Assembly: GCA_015832175.1 (NCBI GenBank)
Contig: WJXW01000014.1
Location: 806,001 to 870,000, forward strand
DNA from: Paraphaeosphaeria minitans
Taxonomy: Eukaryota > Ascomycota > Dothideomycetes > Pleosporales > Didymosphaeriaceae
Reading direction: 5' to 3'
DNA length: 64,000 nt
The position numbers and the translations under genes were made by a program. Of this stretch, positions 1 through 10,360 are shown piece by piece; the stretch's first letter is position 1, and every line of letters begins with the position of its first letter. The notes beneath the pieces were generated by a model, which searched no databases, was not told where the DNA came from, and was given only the letters and a program-made list of their open reading frames with translations.

Positions 1-123
1 TTTCTCAGCTTATCTCTCACACACGCGCATTGTGCACATGATGACTGGTCACGGGGGCTCATAGCGACATTGGGAAACACCTTTTCACTTTGGACCTTGG
101 GATGAAGTTGCAAAGTTGACGAT

Positions 124-3100
124 ATGAAGGCTGCCCGAGTGCAAATATGGTTGGCGCACTTTCGGCCAAGGAATTCCAGTGCACTTCGGCCTCATGAATA
201 CACGGCGTCGTTATCGGGCACCAAATGTCGGCTTCCGACAAATCTTAATCGCAGATATGCTACAGTCGCCATCAGCAGCAACAACAACAACAACAACTCC
301 TTGAACAAGACTATTCAGGTGCCCCTGGAGGATGATATCCCGGATCTCACGCCCGATGCGATTTCACTTATAGACGACATCCGCGCAAACCTGGTTCGGT
401 ATCCAAAAGAAGAAACAGAAACCGTGCTGGCAAATTTGGCCTGGTGCATCGAAAACAAAGCTTATTATGACCAGTTTCATTCTTGGAGCAGACGTCTTCG
501 CCGTATTTGTGGGCGCCTTGAGAGCAGTGATCCGCTCGCCGAGATACAAGAAGTAGTCGAAGCAGTGATTGAGGGAACACTGGGCGCTAAACGGAACAAG
601 GAGTATGCCTATTACCCACGGATCTTTTTCAGTCTGGAAAATACCCCTCTCAAGCTCCTCCAGCTATGTAATCAACCAGAGTTGGGTAGCAAGATACACC
701 CGGAGGTAGTTACGGTGAAGAACGTCAGCAAGTTTCGCCTACACCTCAACATTCCAGGCATCGCAGATGAGCGGACCTTCGGTTCAGGCTCAAGCGAAAA
801 GACAGCGAAGCGAAGGGCTTGGAGGGCGATGCTATTAAGATTGGATGCCACTGGAGCATTGTCAAAGCTCCTTCACCCCCAGGCTTTCCGAAAGGTCTCA
901 AACCCCCAAGTTCCAACTGTCTCCCATATGATCCTAGCTGAGGAAATAGAGCTGGATAGGGTGAACTCCGACATCGTGAATCAAGAGAAGGATGGTATAT
1001 CCGACATATACAACTATGCCGCGAAATTTGGTCTTGTTCCGCATATCGAAGCGTGCATGGTGACGCGCCGAATCCGTGGAAGTGGCTCGAACAAGGACCG
1101 GAAGGTCGCACAAATTTCAATAAAGCTTCCCGAACAGAAGATAGAGGTCATTTCCCATGGTATCGGTCCGAGCGCCGTAGTCTCGGCCGTGCTCGCCTTC
1201 AAGTGTGCCGCAGAGAAGTTGCAAGCGCAACACGACCCGGTTTCGGACGTCAACAATGATTTCTCGTCACTAAATACAAGCACAGCAGTCGAATTCGTAG
1301 ATACGGTTAGGAGATTGGAAGGCGACTTTCATCTGGCGCTCACGGGCAAGACTATTGAATGTGCTGGATCGGTGCTCAATGTTTGTCAGTTGGAATACAA
1401 TGGGGAGCCAATCGGGCAACAGGCGATAGGATGGTCAGTACGTGATGCTGAACAAGTGGCGTTCCTCACAGCAGCAATCGAGCTTGCTCGAAAAAGGCCC
1501 GACATCCTACATCAATTTGTAACCAGCCGAGCGGGAGGCAACTCAGGTAAATCCAGGATCCTAGAAAGATGCCCAGCGGTGAAAACAGAGGTGAATGCCG
1601 AGGCCCTTGATATTATGGAGACTACCCTTCTTAAAGCCAAACAAGCTGGGTTATCCGAATGTCAAGAGACATTGGTAGCAATTTCACACTCCGTAACAAA
1701 GCCTCGAGAACGTCGGCGTCCACGAGAAGCGATGGGTATAACCAGCAAACGCCTCCTCGATCGCCTACAGCAGTTCGAAGCGGATCCAAGCACAAGCAAA
1801 CTTCGTAACGCAAAAGCAGCATTGCCAATTAGTCGGTACTCGTCAAAAGTCCTTGACATGGTATCTAGCAATGTATACAGTATCGTTGTTGGTGCGACGG
1901 GGTCAGGCAAGACGACGCAGGTCCCTCAGATCATTCTGGACGACGCAATACGTCGCTCAGAGGGCGGTAGCTGCAACATCATCTGTACTCAGCCGCGCCG
2001 TTTGGCTGCAACTTCCGTGGCACGACGAGTGGCAGTGGAGCGTGACGAAAGACTGGGACTGTCAATTGGATACCAGGTACGGGGAGACTCCAATCTGCCA
2101 CAGCCTGGAGGAAGCATTACTTACTGCACAACTGGTATACTTCTTGAGCGTCTCAAATGGAATGCCGATGATGTACTCGGTAATGCGAGCCATCTGGTGA
2201 TTGACGAAGTTCACGAGCGAGACATCTATAACGATTTCCTGCTCATCGTGTTGAAGAGAGCAATCGCAGCTCGGCAGCTCGCTCGGAAGAGCGTTCCGAA
2301 AGTCGTTTTGATGTCTGCAACCGTAGACAAAAACCTCTTCTCTGCATATCTCCCGAATACGGTCAACGGTAAACCAATACCGTGTCCATCCCTGAAAGTG
2401 CCCGGTCGCACATTTCCAGTCAAAGAAAGGTATCTCGATGACATCTTGAGCGAGATGACTACGCTCCAGCCAGAACTGTCCCAGCAATTGGCTGCACGAG
2501 AAAAAGACGACACGGAGGCCTACCTGATTGCCGAAAAAGCGTTCGAGCATGCAGACGTTGAAGTGAACTCGGTCGGGAAGAAGCAGGACGACTTTAATGA
2601 CCCAGAACCCAGTAAGAAAGAAGAAGCTCTTGTACCCATCGCTCTACTGGTGGCTACGATCGCACACATATGCAAGACTAGCCCCGATGGCGCGATACTT
2701 GCTTTCCTTCCCGGAGTTCCGGAGATCGTAACGACGGAGGAAGAAATGAGGCGAAGCTTTGTCTTTGGTCTCGACTTCTCGAATGGAGAGGCATTCCGGA
2801 TCCACTTACTACATTCGCTGGTACCGCCCGAACAACAACGGGAAATCTTTGAGCCCTTACCGACTGGTTGCCGGAGGATTATCCTTTCCACGAACATAGC
2901 CGAAACGAGCATCACCGTCCCTGATGTCAAACATGTTGTCGATCTCGGAAAGCTTCGACAGAAAATTTACTCGCCTGTGGACCGAGTCACGGCGTTACAA
3001 ACAGTCTGGGAAAGTGGTTCCAATGCGCGACAACGAGCGGGCCGAGCTGGCCGAGTGTCCAACGGCAACTACTATGCTTTGTATTCTCGCAACCGCAGGA

Positions 3101-4371
3101 AAGCCATGCCAGAATATGGGCTTCCTGAACTGCTTCGCACTGACCTTCAAGAAATATGCCTGTCGATCAAGGCTCAGCGCTTTGAAGAGAGTGTATCGAG
3201 CTTCTTGTCCGCGGCTATCGAGCCGCCAGCGCCAGAGGCCATTCAATTTGCGGTGGCAAACCTCAGAGCGATTGAAGCATTCACCGAGAACGAAGAAGTG
3301 ACTGCACTTGGTGGCATTCTTTCTAAACTTCCCGTCCACCCTGCTCTCGGGAAAATGATCCTGCTCGGCCTCATATTCCGCTGTCTTGATCCCATGATCA
3401 TTATTGGCTCCATGTACGGTGAGCGAGCTTTTTTCGTAAATCCACCTGGCATGCGAACATTGGTACGAACAACCAAACAAATTTTCAACGTCGCCAATTC
3501 AGACCATATTACCAGCCTCAAAGCCTTTCAGTATTTAAGACAGTACTCTCGCGAGGTCGATCGGCGGTCCGTCCGTCAAAAGGCAACAGCCCGCCTTATG
3601 CACTATGGGGCCTTCTGTGCAATCTCCCAGACTGCGAAACAGGTTGCTGAGATTTTGGTTGATGCCGGTCTGCTTGATGCAGAAATGGCGAAGAACGAGG
3701 ACATTGGCGGCGATGCGCTAAACCGCAATTCGCACAATTATGACTTGATCAAGTGTCTGATCGTGGGCGGCGTCTATCCCAACATCGCGGTAAAGCCAAT
3801 TTTATCCGCGAAGTCATTCCGCACAGAGTCAAAGAAGAATATCGTTCCTCACCCCGGCTCGGTCAATGCCCTCACGAGAGGAGGCGGGCCGTCAACGGCC
3901 CAGCATATTCTCGCGTTCACGACACTTGCACGAGGTCACGGCAGCGACACGCTCTTCATGCGCGAAAGCTCTCTCGTCACGCCGCTCGCAGCCATGCTTT
4001 TTGGGGGCCATCTACAACAGGAAGATAACTTGGTCATGGACGATTGGCTTCCTTTCGAGATCGATCACCAGCATGCAGGTGACCAGATCAACACGATCAT
4101 GCAGTTTCGAAAAGCCAAGGACCGCATGTTGAATGGGGTGTTCAAGTTGCTTGCGGATCCGAACGAGACTGACACGGCGGTCAATGTGATGGAGATCATG
4201 GTCGAGGGCTTGGTGAAGGTTTTGGAGGCGGACTCCGTGGTACGCGACAAAGATCAGGTTTTGTTCGGGCAGGCAAAATCAGATAGAAGGAAAATCTCGC
4301 AAGAGCTCGCCTGGTCAAATATTTCTCAGCTCTACAGGTCGAGGAATTTGGCGCGGATGGAGGAGCTTTAA
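124..4371 (+). CDS. DEAH/RHA-type RNA helicase, probably mitochondrial
   Basis: Intronless frame of 1415 residues. Seen: Walker A GATGSGKTTQ near residue 589, a DEVH box near 693, SAT near 728, and motif VI QRAGRAGR near 968, followed by the HA2/OB-fold region usual in DEAH helicases. Two stretches near 195-240 and 425-460 resemble degenerate double-stranded RNA-binding domains. The first ~50 residues are rich in Arg, Ser and Ala with almost no acidic residues, as in a mitochondrial presequence, and are followed by a run of Asn encoded by AAC repeats. Family knowledge: DEVH/RHA helicases with dsRBDs (DHX9, DHX30, DHX29/57 types) unwind structured RNA; DHX30 acts in mitochondria. Inference: a mitochondrial RNA helicase; the exact orthologue is not settled. 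The start is the first ATG of the frame and provides the presequence. Confidence 0.9.
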   Translation: MKAARVQIWLAHFRPRNSSALRPHEYTASLSGTKCRLPTNLNRRYATVAISSNNNNNNSLNKTIQVPLEDDIPDLTPDAISLIDDIRANLVRYPKEETETVLANLAWCIENKAYYDQFHSWSRRLRRICGRLESSDPLAEIQEVVEAVIEGTLGAKRNKEYAYYPRIFFSLENTPLKLLQLCNQPELGSKIHPEVVTVKNVSKFRLHLNIPGIADERTFGSGSSEKTAKRRAWRAMLLRLDATGALSKLLHPQAFRKVSNPQVPTVSHMILAEEIELDRVNSDIVNQEKDGISDIYNYAAKFGLVPHIEACMVTRRIRGSGSNKDRKVAQISIKLPEQKIEVISHGIGPSAVVSAVLAFKCAAEKLQAQHDPVSDVNNDFSSLNTSTAVEFVDTVRRLEGDFHLALTGKTIECAGSVLNVCQLEYNGEPIGQQAIGWSVRDAEQVAFLTAAIELARKRPDILHQFVTSRAGGNSGKSRILERCPAVKTEVNAEALDIMETTLLKAKQAGLSECQETLVAISHSVTKPRERRRPREAMGITSKRLLDRLQQFEADPSTSKLRNAKAALPISRYSSKVLDMVSSNVYSIVVGATGSGKTTQVPQIILDDAIRRSEGGSCNIICTQPRRLAATSVARRVAVERDERLGLSIGYQVRGDSNLPQPGGSITYCTTGILLERLKWNADDVLGNASHLVIDEVHERDIYNDFLLIVLKRAIAARQLARKSVPKVVLMSATVDKNLFSAYLPNTVNGKPIPCPSLKVPGRTFPVKERYLDDILSEMTTLQPELSQQLAAREKDDTEAYLIAEKAFEHADVEVNSVGKKQDDFNDPEPSKKEEALVPIALLVATIAHICKTSPDGAILAFLPGVPEIVTTEEEMRRSFVFGLDFSNGEAFRIHLLHSLVPPEQQREIFEPLPTGCRRIILSTNIAETSITVPDVKHVVDLGKLRQKIYSPVDRVTALQTVWESGSNARQRAGRAGRVSNGNYYALYSRNRRKAMPEYGLPELLRTDLQEICLSIKAQRFEESVSSFLSAAIEPPAPEAIQFAVANLRAIEAFTENEEVTALGGILSKLPVHPALGKMILLGLIFRCLDPMIIIGSMYGERAFFVNPPGMRTLVRTTKQIFNVANSDHITSLKAFQYLRQYSREVDRRSVRQKATARLMHYGAFCAISQTAKQVAEILVDAGLLDAEMAKNEDIGGDALNRNSHNYDLIKCLIVGGVYPNIAVKPILSAKSFRTESKKNIVPHPGSVNALTRGGGPSTAQHILAFTTLARGHGSDTLFMRESSLVTPLAAMLFGGHLQQEDNLVMDDWLPFEIDHQHAGDQINTIMQFRKAKDRMLNGVFKLLADPNETDTAVNVMEIMVEGLVKVLEADSVVRDKDQVLFGQAKSDRRKISQELAWSNISQLYRSRNLARMEEL
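275..298 (+). repeat. CAR/AAC trinucleotide repeat in helicase coding region
   Basis: CAGCAGCAAC followed by repeated AAC units, encoding a short Ser-Ser-Asn(n) run just after the presumed mitochondrial presequence. Length variation would keep the frame. Confidence 0.8.
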
Positions 4372-4993
4372 GGCCGCGGAAGGGCTGTATTGATATGAGG
4401 GGAAGTATTTGGGTTAAATTGTATTAATGGGATAGATCGACAGACTGATTATGGTTGTATTTGTGTAACGACTTACCGCTTCCACCCCATCAGGAATCTT
4501 CCACGCAAATAAGTAATGCTACTACTCAATTCCAGGATATGGTAACGTCTTGAGATACATTACCCAGACGAGACATTTATTTCAGTGTTCACTCAGTCGG
4601 GCGAATGATTGTACATCATAACACCATCCACATTGTTCAGGCACAGATGCTTCACTGTCGCGCTGCGGCCCATCACTCAGAATTTAACTAGTCCCCTTCC
4701 ATTCTTGAACCCATCCATCAGGCCCTTGTCCCGGCCATCTTCCTCATCACGATCACCAACTACTACCGACGGTGTCACCTCATTTTACATTGGTGGCGGC
4801 CACTGTAGGAGCAGAAGCGTACACGGGAACACCATCTCTCTACTTGCTAGGCTGCTGGCCCGCCGAGCAGGTGATGCATTGCGAGGTGATGTGACATTAT
4901 CCAAGCTTGAGAATGAATAGTCAATTGCTCTTGCGTTGTGATACGATTAAAGCCATAGCCTGAGCCGTAATCTTCTTGGATACACATTCAACT
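4372..4993. other. Intergenic region between convergent genes
   Basis: Holds the 3' flanks of the helicase and of the rhodopsin-domain gene. I see no conserved coding frame, RNA gene or repeat. Confidence 0.6.
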
Positions 4994-5942
4994 TCATCCG
5001 CCCACCTTTCTGAAGAACACCAACGGAGAAATAACAGGCAGATTCGCCGCCCAGATACCCAACAGCATTTCGAGCATAGCAAAAAAGGTGGGATTAAAGA
5101 CCCTCAAGATGAGCGGCGTCTCGTCGTACGGAGGCGCGACCCAGCCGAACGTGATCCGGCCTAGGGGATACGCGACACAAAGGAAAATCGTTCGCAGGAC
5201 GCCGGCTACGGTAGAACTATGGATGATTAGCCAAAGCGGAAACGTAGATAGGGGAGAGGTAGACTTACATGCCACCTAGAGTAAAGATGACGCTTACAGC
5301 GATCATCTCGGAGTGTCGTAACCGTAGCTTCTTCACGTACAGTAAAGGCAATAGCAAGACGGCGCCATCGGTGAGCACGCTCGTCGCCGCGAACGCAATC
5401 AGCAGTGGGCCTTTGTCGCCGCAGCCCTCCCTTGCCAGCGTCTGGTCCAAAGCCCACTGCAGCTCAGGATGCAATCCGCAGAGAAGTAGATCCGCCAGAA
5501 AAAACGACACCGTCCACAGCGCCACCAGCCAGATGAGCGCATTGTTGATGCGCTTGAAGTGTCCCACGTTGCCGAACAGTCTGCGGTAGAAGTACAACAG
5601 ACTCAGCTTGACGGCGCCGAAAGAGAGCTTCTCGATGACAATCATGGTGAAATCGACTTTGTGCTCGACGGTGGCGACTTCGGTGCTCACTTCGCCCCCG
5701 GTCACTACCTCGCCGGAGGCGCCATCGATGGCGTTGTGGAACTGGATCCCCGTGCAGGAGCACGTCACGAGCAGGCCGATGACGATGAATAAGTCGTCGA
5801 GGTAGAGTTTGCGGCCGTTGTAGAGCCGGGGTTCGTAGGATAGCCGCACCCAGAACCGGAGGCAGGTGAGGATGATGCCGATTGCTGTCAAGATGGCGTA
5901 CAGAGGTATCGTCAAGGCCGGGGGGTACAGTGTGGCAGCCAT
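4994..5942 (-). CDS. Rhodopsin-domain (Pth11/SAT4-like) integral membrane protein
   Basis: Two exons, 5942-5269 and 5216-4994, with a GTAAGT donor and a branch-like GCTAAT; spliced length 298 residues. Seen: a chain of hydrophobic helices beginning near residue 10 (PLYAILTAIGIILTCLRFW), the family-typical LYLDDLFIVIGLL segment, a Cys-containing extracellular loop (LLCGLHPELQW) and later helices including VAYPLGRITFGWVAPP. This matches the fungal seven-helix rhodopsin-domain family whose members include Pth11-like receptors; most have no known ligand. It is shorter than many relatives (350-400 residues) because the cytoplasmic C-tail is nearly absent. Role: plasma-membrane sensor-like protein of unknown ligand (inference). 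Confidence 0.85.
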
Positions 5943-6587
5943 GTTCCGAGCTCTTTACATGTCGTGATGAGGGCGATGCAGGGCGGAGAATGGATAGGTA
6001 ATTGTGGAGCCCCCGACATGTATGTATTCACTTGCCGCGCATTATTTGCCCACGAGTAGGGGGACTAGAAGTCCCTTTGGGCGCCTTGGTATTGTGTATT
6101 CCCCCTATTCAGTGGCTTCTGTGGCTATCCCGATGAGGCTTAGCGCTACCGACAGGGGCCGGGGGTTGTGAATTCAAGCGGCGGAGCGCTGACCATGACG
6201 AGGTGCATGCTCAGCCCCCCAAAGCCTACCCCAGATAATGGAATACGGGAGCGTCGCATGTCATGATCAAAGGCTGAGCGCATCAGGAAATGGCGCCGAT
6301 TGACCATGTGTAATTGCCGAGATGGAGTACATCTCTCTAACCTTCGAACCGGAGTAGATGTCATAGAAGGATTTGCCGAGACCGTAACAGCTGGACTGCC
6401 TACTATACATGGCCCTGTGCGGGGTCTGCTGGATTTTTTTATTGGATCACGGTAGCTGACAAAAGAATGCTGCACCGTAGGCAAGCGCGCACCTTATCCA
6501 GTGTAAATGTACCGTGTAAACGTTTGTAAATTTATAATATCATACATCAGCACAGTGCTCACAGTAGGGTCTCAAGCATTTCCATGG
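5943..6587. other. Intergenic region
   Basis: Upstream region of the rhodopsin-domain gene. Short open frames here have no signal peptide, domain or splice pattern I can support. Confidence 0.5.
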
Positions 6588-6950
6588 TTATTGCCGGCCG
6601 CTGTGGATAGCTTGAGTAAAAGCTAAGCTTCTGGGTATCTTAACATACGGTAGGCAAGAGTGGACCTTGCAAAGTCGTCGACTCACATCCCAATGGTTTT
6701 GCTGATTGTCGTCCGATATCCGCTTACCCACGCAATCGACTGCCTCGCGATGTTTTATATTCGCATCCAGCACATCTTGTGGACAATAAGTCGACCTGTA
6801 ACAGTCCCCAGCTATAATTACCGTCGTGTTCTCTGACACCGAAGGATCAGATGGTCTTTCGAACATCGAAGCAATGTGCCGTTCAGCCCAGGCAAACTCG
6901 AAGGACGAAAGAAGGCTGAAAGCAATATACAGAAAGCAGGGAGGATGCAT
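6588..6950 (-). CDS. Candidate small secreted cysteine-containing protein
   Basis: An internal ATG at 6950 opens a 120-residue frame with a convincing signal-peptide profile: MHPPCFLYIAFSLLSSFEFAWA, of which the core LYIAFSLLSSFEFAW is hydrophobic, followed by a mature part with several Cys (GDCYRSTYC, AVDCVG, RLCKVHSC). A GTGAGT donor near 6684 with downstream AG sites could give a slightly different C-terminus. The open frame extends further upstream, but that part is low-complexity and unconvincing. No family recognised. If real, it is a secreted or effector-like protein; it could equally be chance, since no expression or homology evidence is available here. Confidence 0.35.
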   Translation of the reverse strand: MHPPCFLYIAFSLLSSFEFAWAERHIASMFERPSDPSVSENTTVIIAGDCYRSTYCPQDVLDANIKHREAVDCVGKRISDDNQQNHWDVSRRLCKVHSCLPYVKIPRSLAFTQAIHSGRQ

Positions 6951-8792
6951 ATGTCGGACAAGCGATATCCAAAAGGGACTAAAATGTTTCAAAAATGCTG
7001 CCGGAAATACATGCAGCGCGGCTGACGGGCACGTTGTGTTGAACTGATGGTCCGGGGTCTGGGGTGACGGCAGATGGGCACGTACGCGTCTGACAGGTGT
7101 GAGCAGGTTGCCTATGAGATGGTCGCCCCCACAGAGAAGCCGCCATTCCAAGAGGCTGGGCCTGTTACGAGGTCGCAGCACGTTCACCGTTGCGTAATCC
7201 AAGTGCGGGAGGGAAGGGGAGGGAAGGGACGGGCCTCTGCTTGCGGCGTATGGATTTCGTCTTGGAGGCGTAAAATGGAAGACGGTCCAATGCCATGACG
7301 GTTCCTTTGGAGATAGCGTCGACGTTGCAAGAAGGTGTAAACTGCCAGGGCCGATCCATGGGTTGAGGCCCAAGCGGCCGGCTTGGCGAGGAATGGACAA
7401 AAATAGAGCCGTGCGTTCTGCACATGCTGGAGGCGGAAACCTTTGGAAACAAATCATCCCCAAAACGTACCGACTCCGACTGAGATGCCGTCAAATAGCA
7501 TCGATGCAGCAATATTGCCACCGTGAATGTCTCCATCCGGGCAATTAACCCACCTGTACAGCAGTTCCGCGGCGTGACCATGCCTTCGATGCAGCTGGCG
7601 TCACTGTACGAGTGCCAACAAGTGCTGACCGACAAGAGGCTAATCTGCGCAGTGCAAGTTGATGACAATATCAGTACCGAGAACTGCGTGGACGAAAGGC
7701 GTCTGTATGCGACAGTTGGGCGAGCTTCGAGGCACTGTTGCAGTCGTCAGTCGCCATTGCGGTGACTCGAGCAGCACCCACGCGGCCTCGAACCCACATG
7801 AGAGTGGAGTCGCTTGATCCTGCTTCCTGCTCAAGGGCGACGGGCTGATCCGATGGCGCGATTGGCCTGTGTCGCCCCCGCGAGGCGCCTGCGGGAGCTT
7901 GTTTCCATGAATCGTTTAATGCTCGACCCTGCATCGCCTGGCCATTCACACCTCGCAGCGCCCCATGTCTGTTCTTTCAGGCGCGAAACGCAAGAGTACC
8001 ATTGGGCCACGCCCGCAGTGTCCCTCTTCACTCGACGCCTGCAGTCCATGGCGTCTATCTGGGCGTGTGCAGAGCTCGTTGTCTTCGAAATGGCCGGACT
8101 TCTTCCACTCATTGTAACTCCCCAGCGGCGAGCTTCTGCGGCGCAGTGCGACACGAAACTTCAACATCCATCCCCTCATGGTTGACGGCCACAACTCCAT
8201 CGTCTCTACCCTACCACGCCTACCGTGCTGACGGGTTCGACGCCATCAGCAGGTGTCAGCGCTTCTCCAACACCAAGACGACCTTGCAGGTGCGCCGGTC
8301 TGGAAGCAACACTTTTCAAATCGTCTATTGCTTTCTCCCGGGCGTCTAATTCTGGGCCACTCCCCTCTCGTCTTCCCACTTGGCCTATCAGCCGCCGACC
8401 TGCAGTGTACACCACGCCGTTGCCGCCATACATTTAGTCTTGTGTAAGTACCCGCCACCCTTCCATCCCGACTCTCTCCACCATCACCCGTGCTCCCCGC
8501 CCGCCCAATCTCACCGTTCCACACCCTCCAAGCGCCCGAGACAAAAGGCCAGCGCTTCGCCCTCTTCCTTGCGTCTCTCCTCTCCTCCTGCCAGCAGGTC
8601 TCACTATTGTAATACTCTGTCTCCTCACTACGAACGCATCTTGCTGGCGCTGCGACTTGTCGAAACCTGGGCTGGATCCAAGTTGCTGTTCTTCCCATAA
8701 ACGTCTCCGCCATACATCTTCACCTCGCATCACTATCCATTCCATGAAACTCTCATATACTCCCGCCGCGTGAATCCGCAACAGGTCATAGG
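6951..8792. other. Long intergenic region
   Basis: About 1.8 kb. The last 600 bases are pyrimidine-rich on the + strand and look like the promoter and 5' leader of the four-helix membrane protein gene. Overlapping open frames on both strands are compositionally biased and none shows a domain. Confidence 0.5.
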
Positions 8793-10360
8793 ATGGCAAC
8801 CAACGATAAGAAGAACCCCACAGTTACTACCGAGAAACGGAAGTCCGGAGACTCGCTCGCACCACCGACAAAGTCGCCTCGTGCAGCACGCTTTGCGGAG
8901 GCAACTTCAGTGTACTCGCCAATCGACCCGCCACAGCGACCGCTCGACTACCCCACGAACCACTATCAACCTCAAGGACAGGTGTCTGACGTGGGCTTCG
9001 GCTACGTCCAACCCATCGAGATGGAGGAAACCGACAGAAAATACCTTCCTCCTCCTACGCCAAAGACGCCACTGAGGAGCGCGTTAAAGTCGCCTGGCGC
9101 ACCACCACGGACACCAGGCGCAGAGACGATGATCCTTAGCCCGACCTTTAGAGAAGAGCAGATCCTCGATAAGCGGGAACAATCAACAGATAAGGAGCAA
9201 CAAAAAGACATGGTACTTTCATTGTTCACAAGTACCGAATTGGCTCACTAACAACGAACAGAAAGTCAAAGTACGAGTACGGGTGGCAAAGATGTTCTTA
9301 CGAGGCGTCAACTTTGCCTGCAGTCTTATTGTTCTGTCTATGATTGCCACAACCTTCTCCATTTTCAACGCCACAAAGCACCTGCCCCCGCGGAACGGTC
9401 TCCCACCATGGGCTGAGAACCAAAAGATCTGGCCTCAGGTCCTGCTTCTCTGTATAGCCTGTATCTCTCTGTTCTTCTCAATTATTGTCATTATTGCGTA
9501 CACAAGAGGCGGACATCACAGAGCAGAGAAAGTCGCCGCGTACTACACCGTCTTCGCCGTTGGATTCTTCATCTTCAGCATCATTATGTGGGCTGTCGGT
9601 GCCGCTATCTTCAACCAAAGTAAAACACAAGGAGGCAACAAAGACATGTGGGGATGGTCGTGCGTAGACAACAAGCGACGGCACTTGTTCGAGAACGATG
9701 TGACATATGCGCTCATGTGCCGACTTCAGGTAAGCAGATTGAAAAGCTCTACAAAACTTCCTATCTAACAAACCACCACAGAACTGGTCCCTTGTCTGCT
9801 GCATCATCGAAGTCGTCGTCGAGACACTCTGCATCATCATCTACGCCATCGTCTTCTACCGCTTCTGGTCCAAGCGCAAGCTCCGAAAGTCCATGGCTGT
9901 GCGCGACAAGGCCCGTTCCGACCTCTACCTCGCCCAGCTCCGCTCTCAGTCCGCTCCCAACACTCCCGGGTTTGGCCCTCTCTCTCCTCGATCCGGCGGT
10001 TGGCGACCACCCCCAGGCCACCCGCAGTACTACGACCCGCAGTCTGCCGCTGAGAACGGTGACGCCGACAAGGTGCAGTACGCCTACGCCCGTGAGATCG
10101 CCCAGCCGCAGCCTTTCACGTTAGGAGCACCCCCGATCAAGGTCACAGGAGCTACTCCTCATGTCGAGCAGAACGGCTTCGACGCACCCACAAGGACGCA
10201 AACATCTTCCCCCGGCTTCCAGGAGCAGCATAACGACCACGTCGGTGCCGCACCGGGCGAGCAGCAATACGCGTCGGTCCCCATCCCAGGCGCCTACGCG
10301 CACCCGCCGCAGCACACGCCAGGCTTTGACTTTGGGCCCAACGTGCCCGGTCCCAGATAA
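8793..10360 (+). CDS. Four-transmembrane protein with disordered tails (HAM-8-like)
   Basis: Three exons: 8793-9212, 9262-9729, 9782-10360; both introns are phase 0; 488 residues. The N-terminal ~140 residues are Pro/Ser/Thr-rich with repeated (S/T)P sites, suggesting phosphorylation. Four hydrophobic helices follow: FACSLIVLSMIATTFSIF, VLLLCIACISLFFSIIVIIA, TVFAVGFFIFSIIMWAVGAA and LVCCIIEVVVETLCIIIYAI. The C-tail (~150 residues) is Pro/Gln/Gly-rich. The layout resembles fungal proteins annotated as hyphal anastomosis-8, needed for cell fusion in Neurospora; that link is from memory of the family's shape and needs a search. Likely a plasma-membrane protein. Confidence 0.85.

Noticed and set aside
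7165..7668. Long minus-strand open frames around the candidate secreted protein
   Set aside because: No signal peptide, domain or splice support; frames overlap each other and look compositional.
7786..7800. B-box-like GGTTCGAGG on the minus strand (possible tRNA)
   Set aside because: The T-arm does not pair and no matching A-box or acceptor stem is visible; similar TTCGAA matches near 6340 and 56850 fail likewise.
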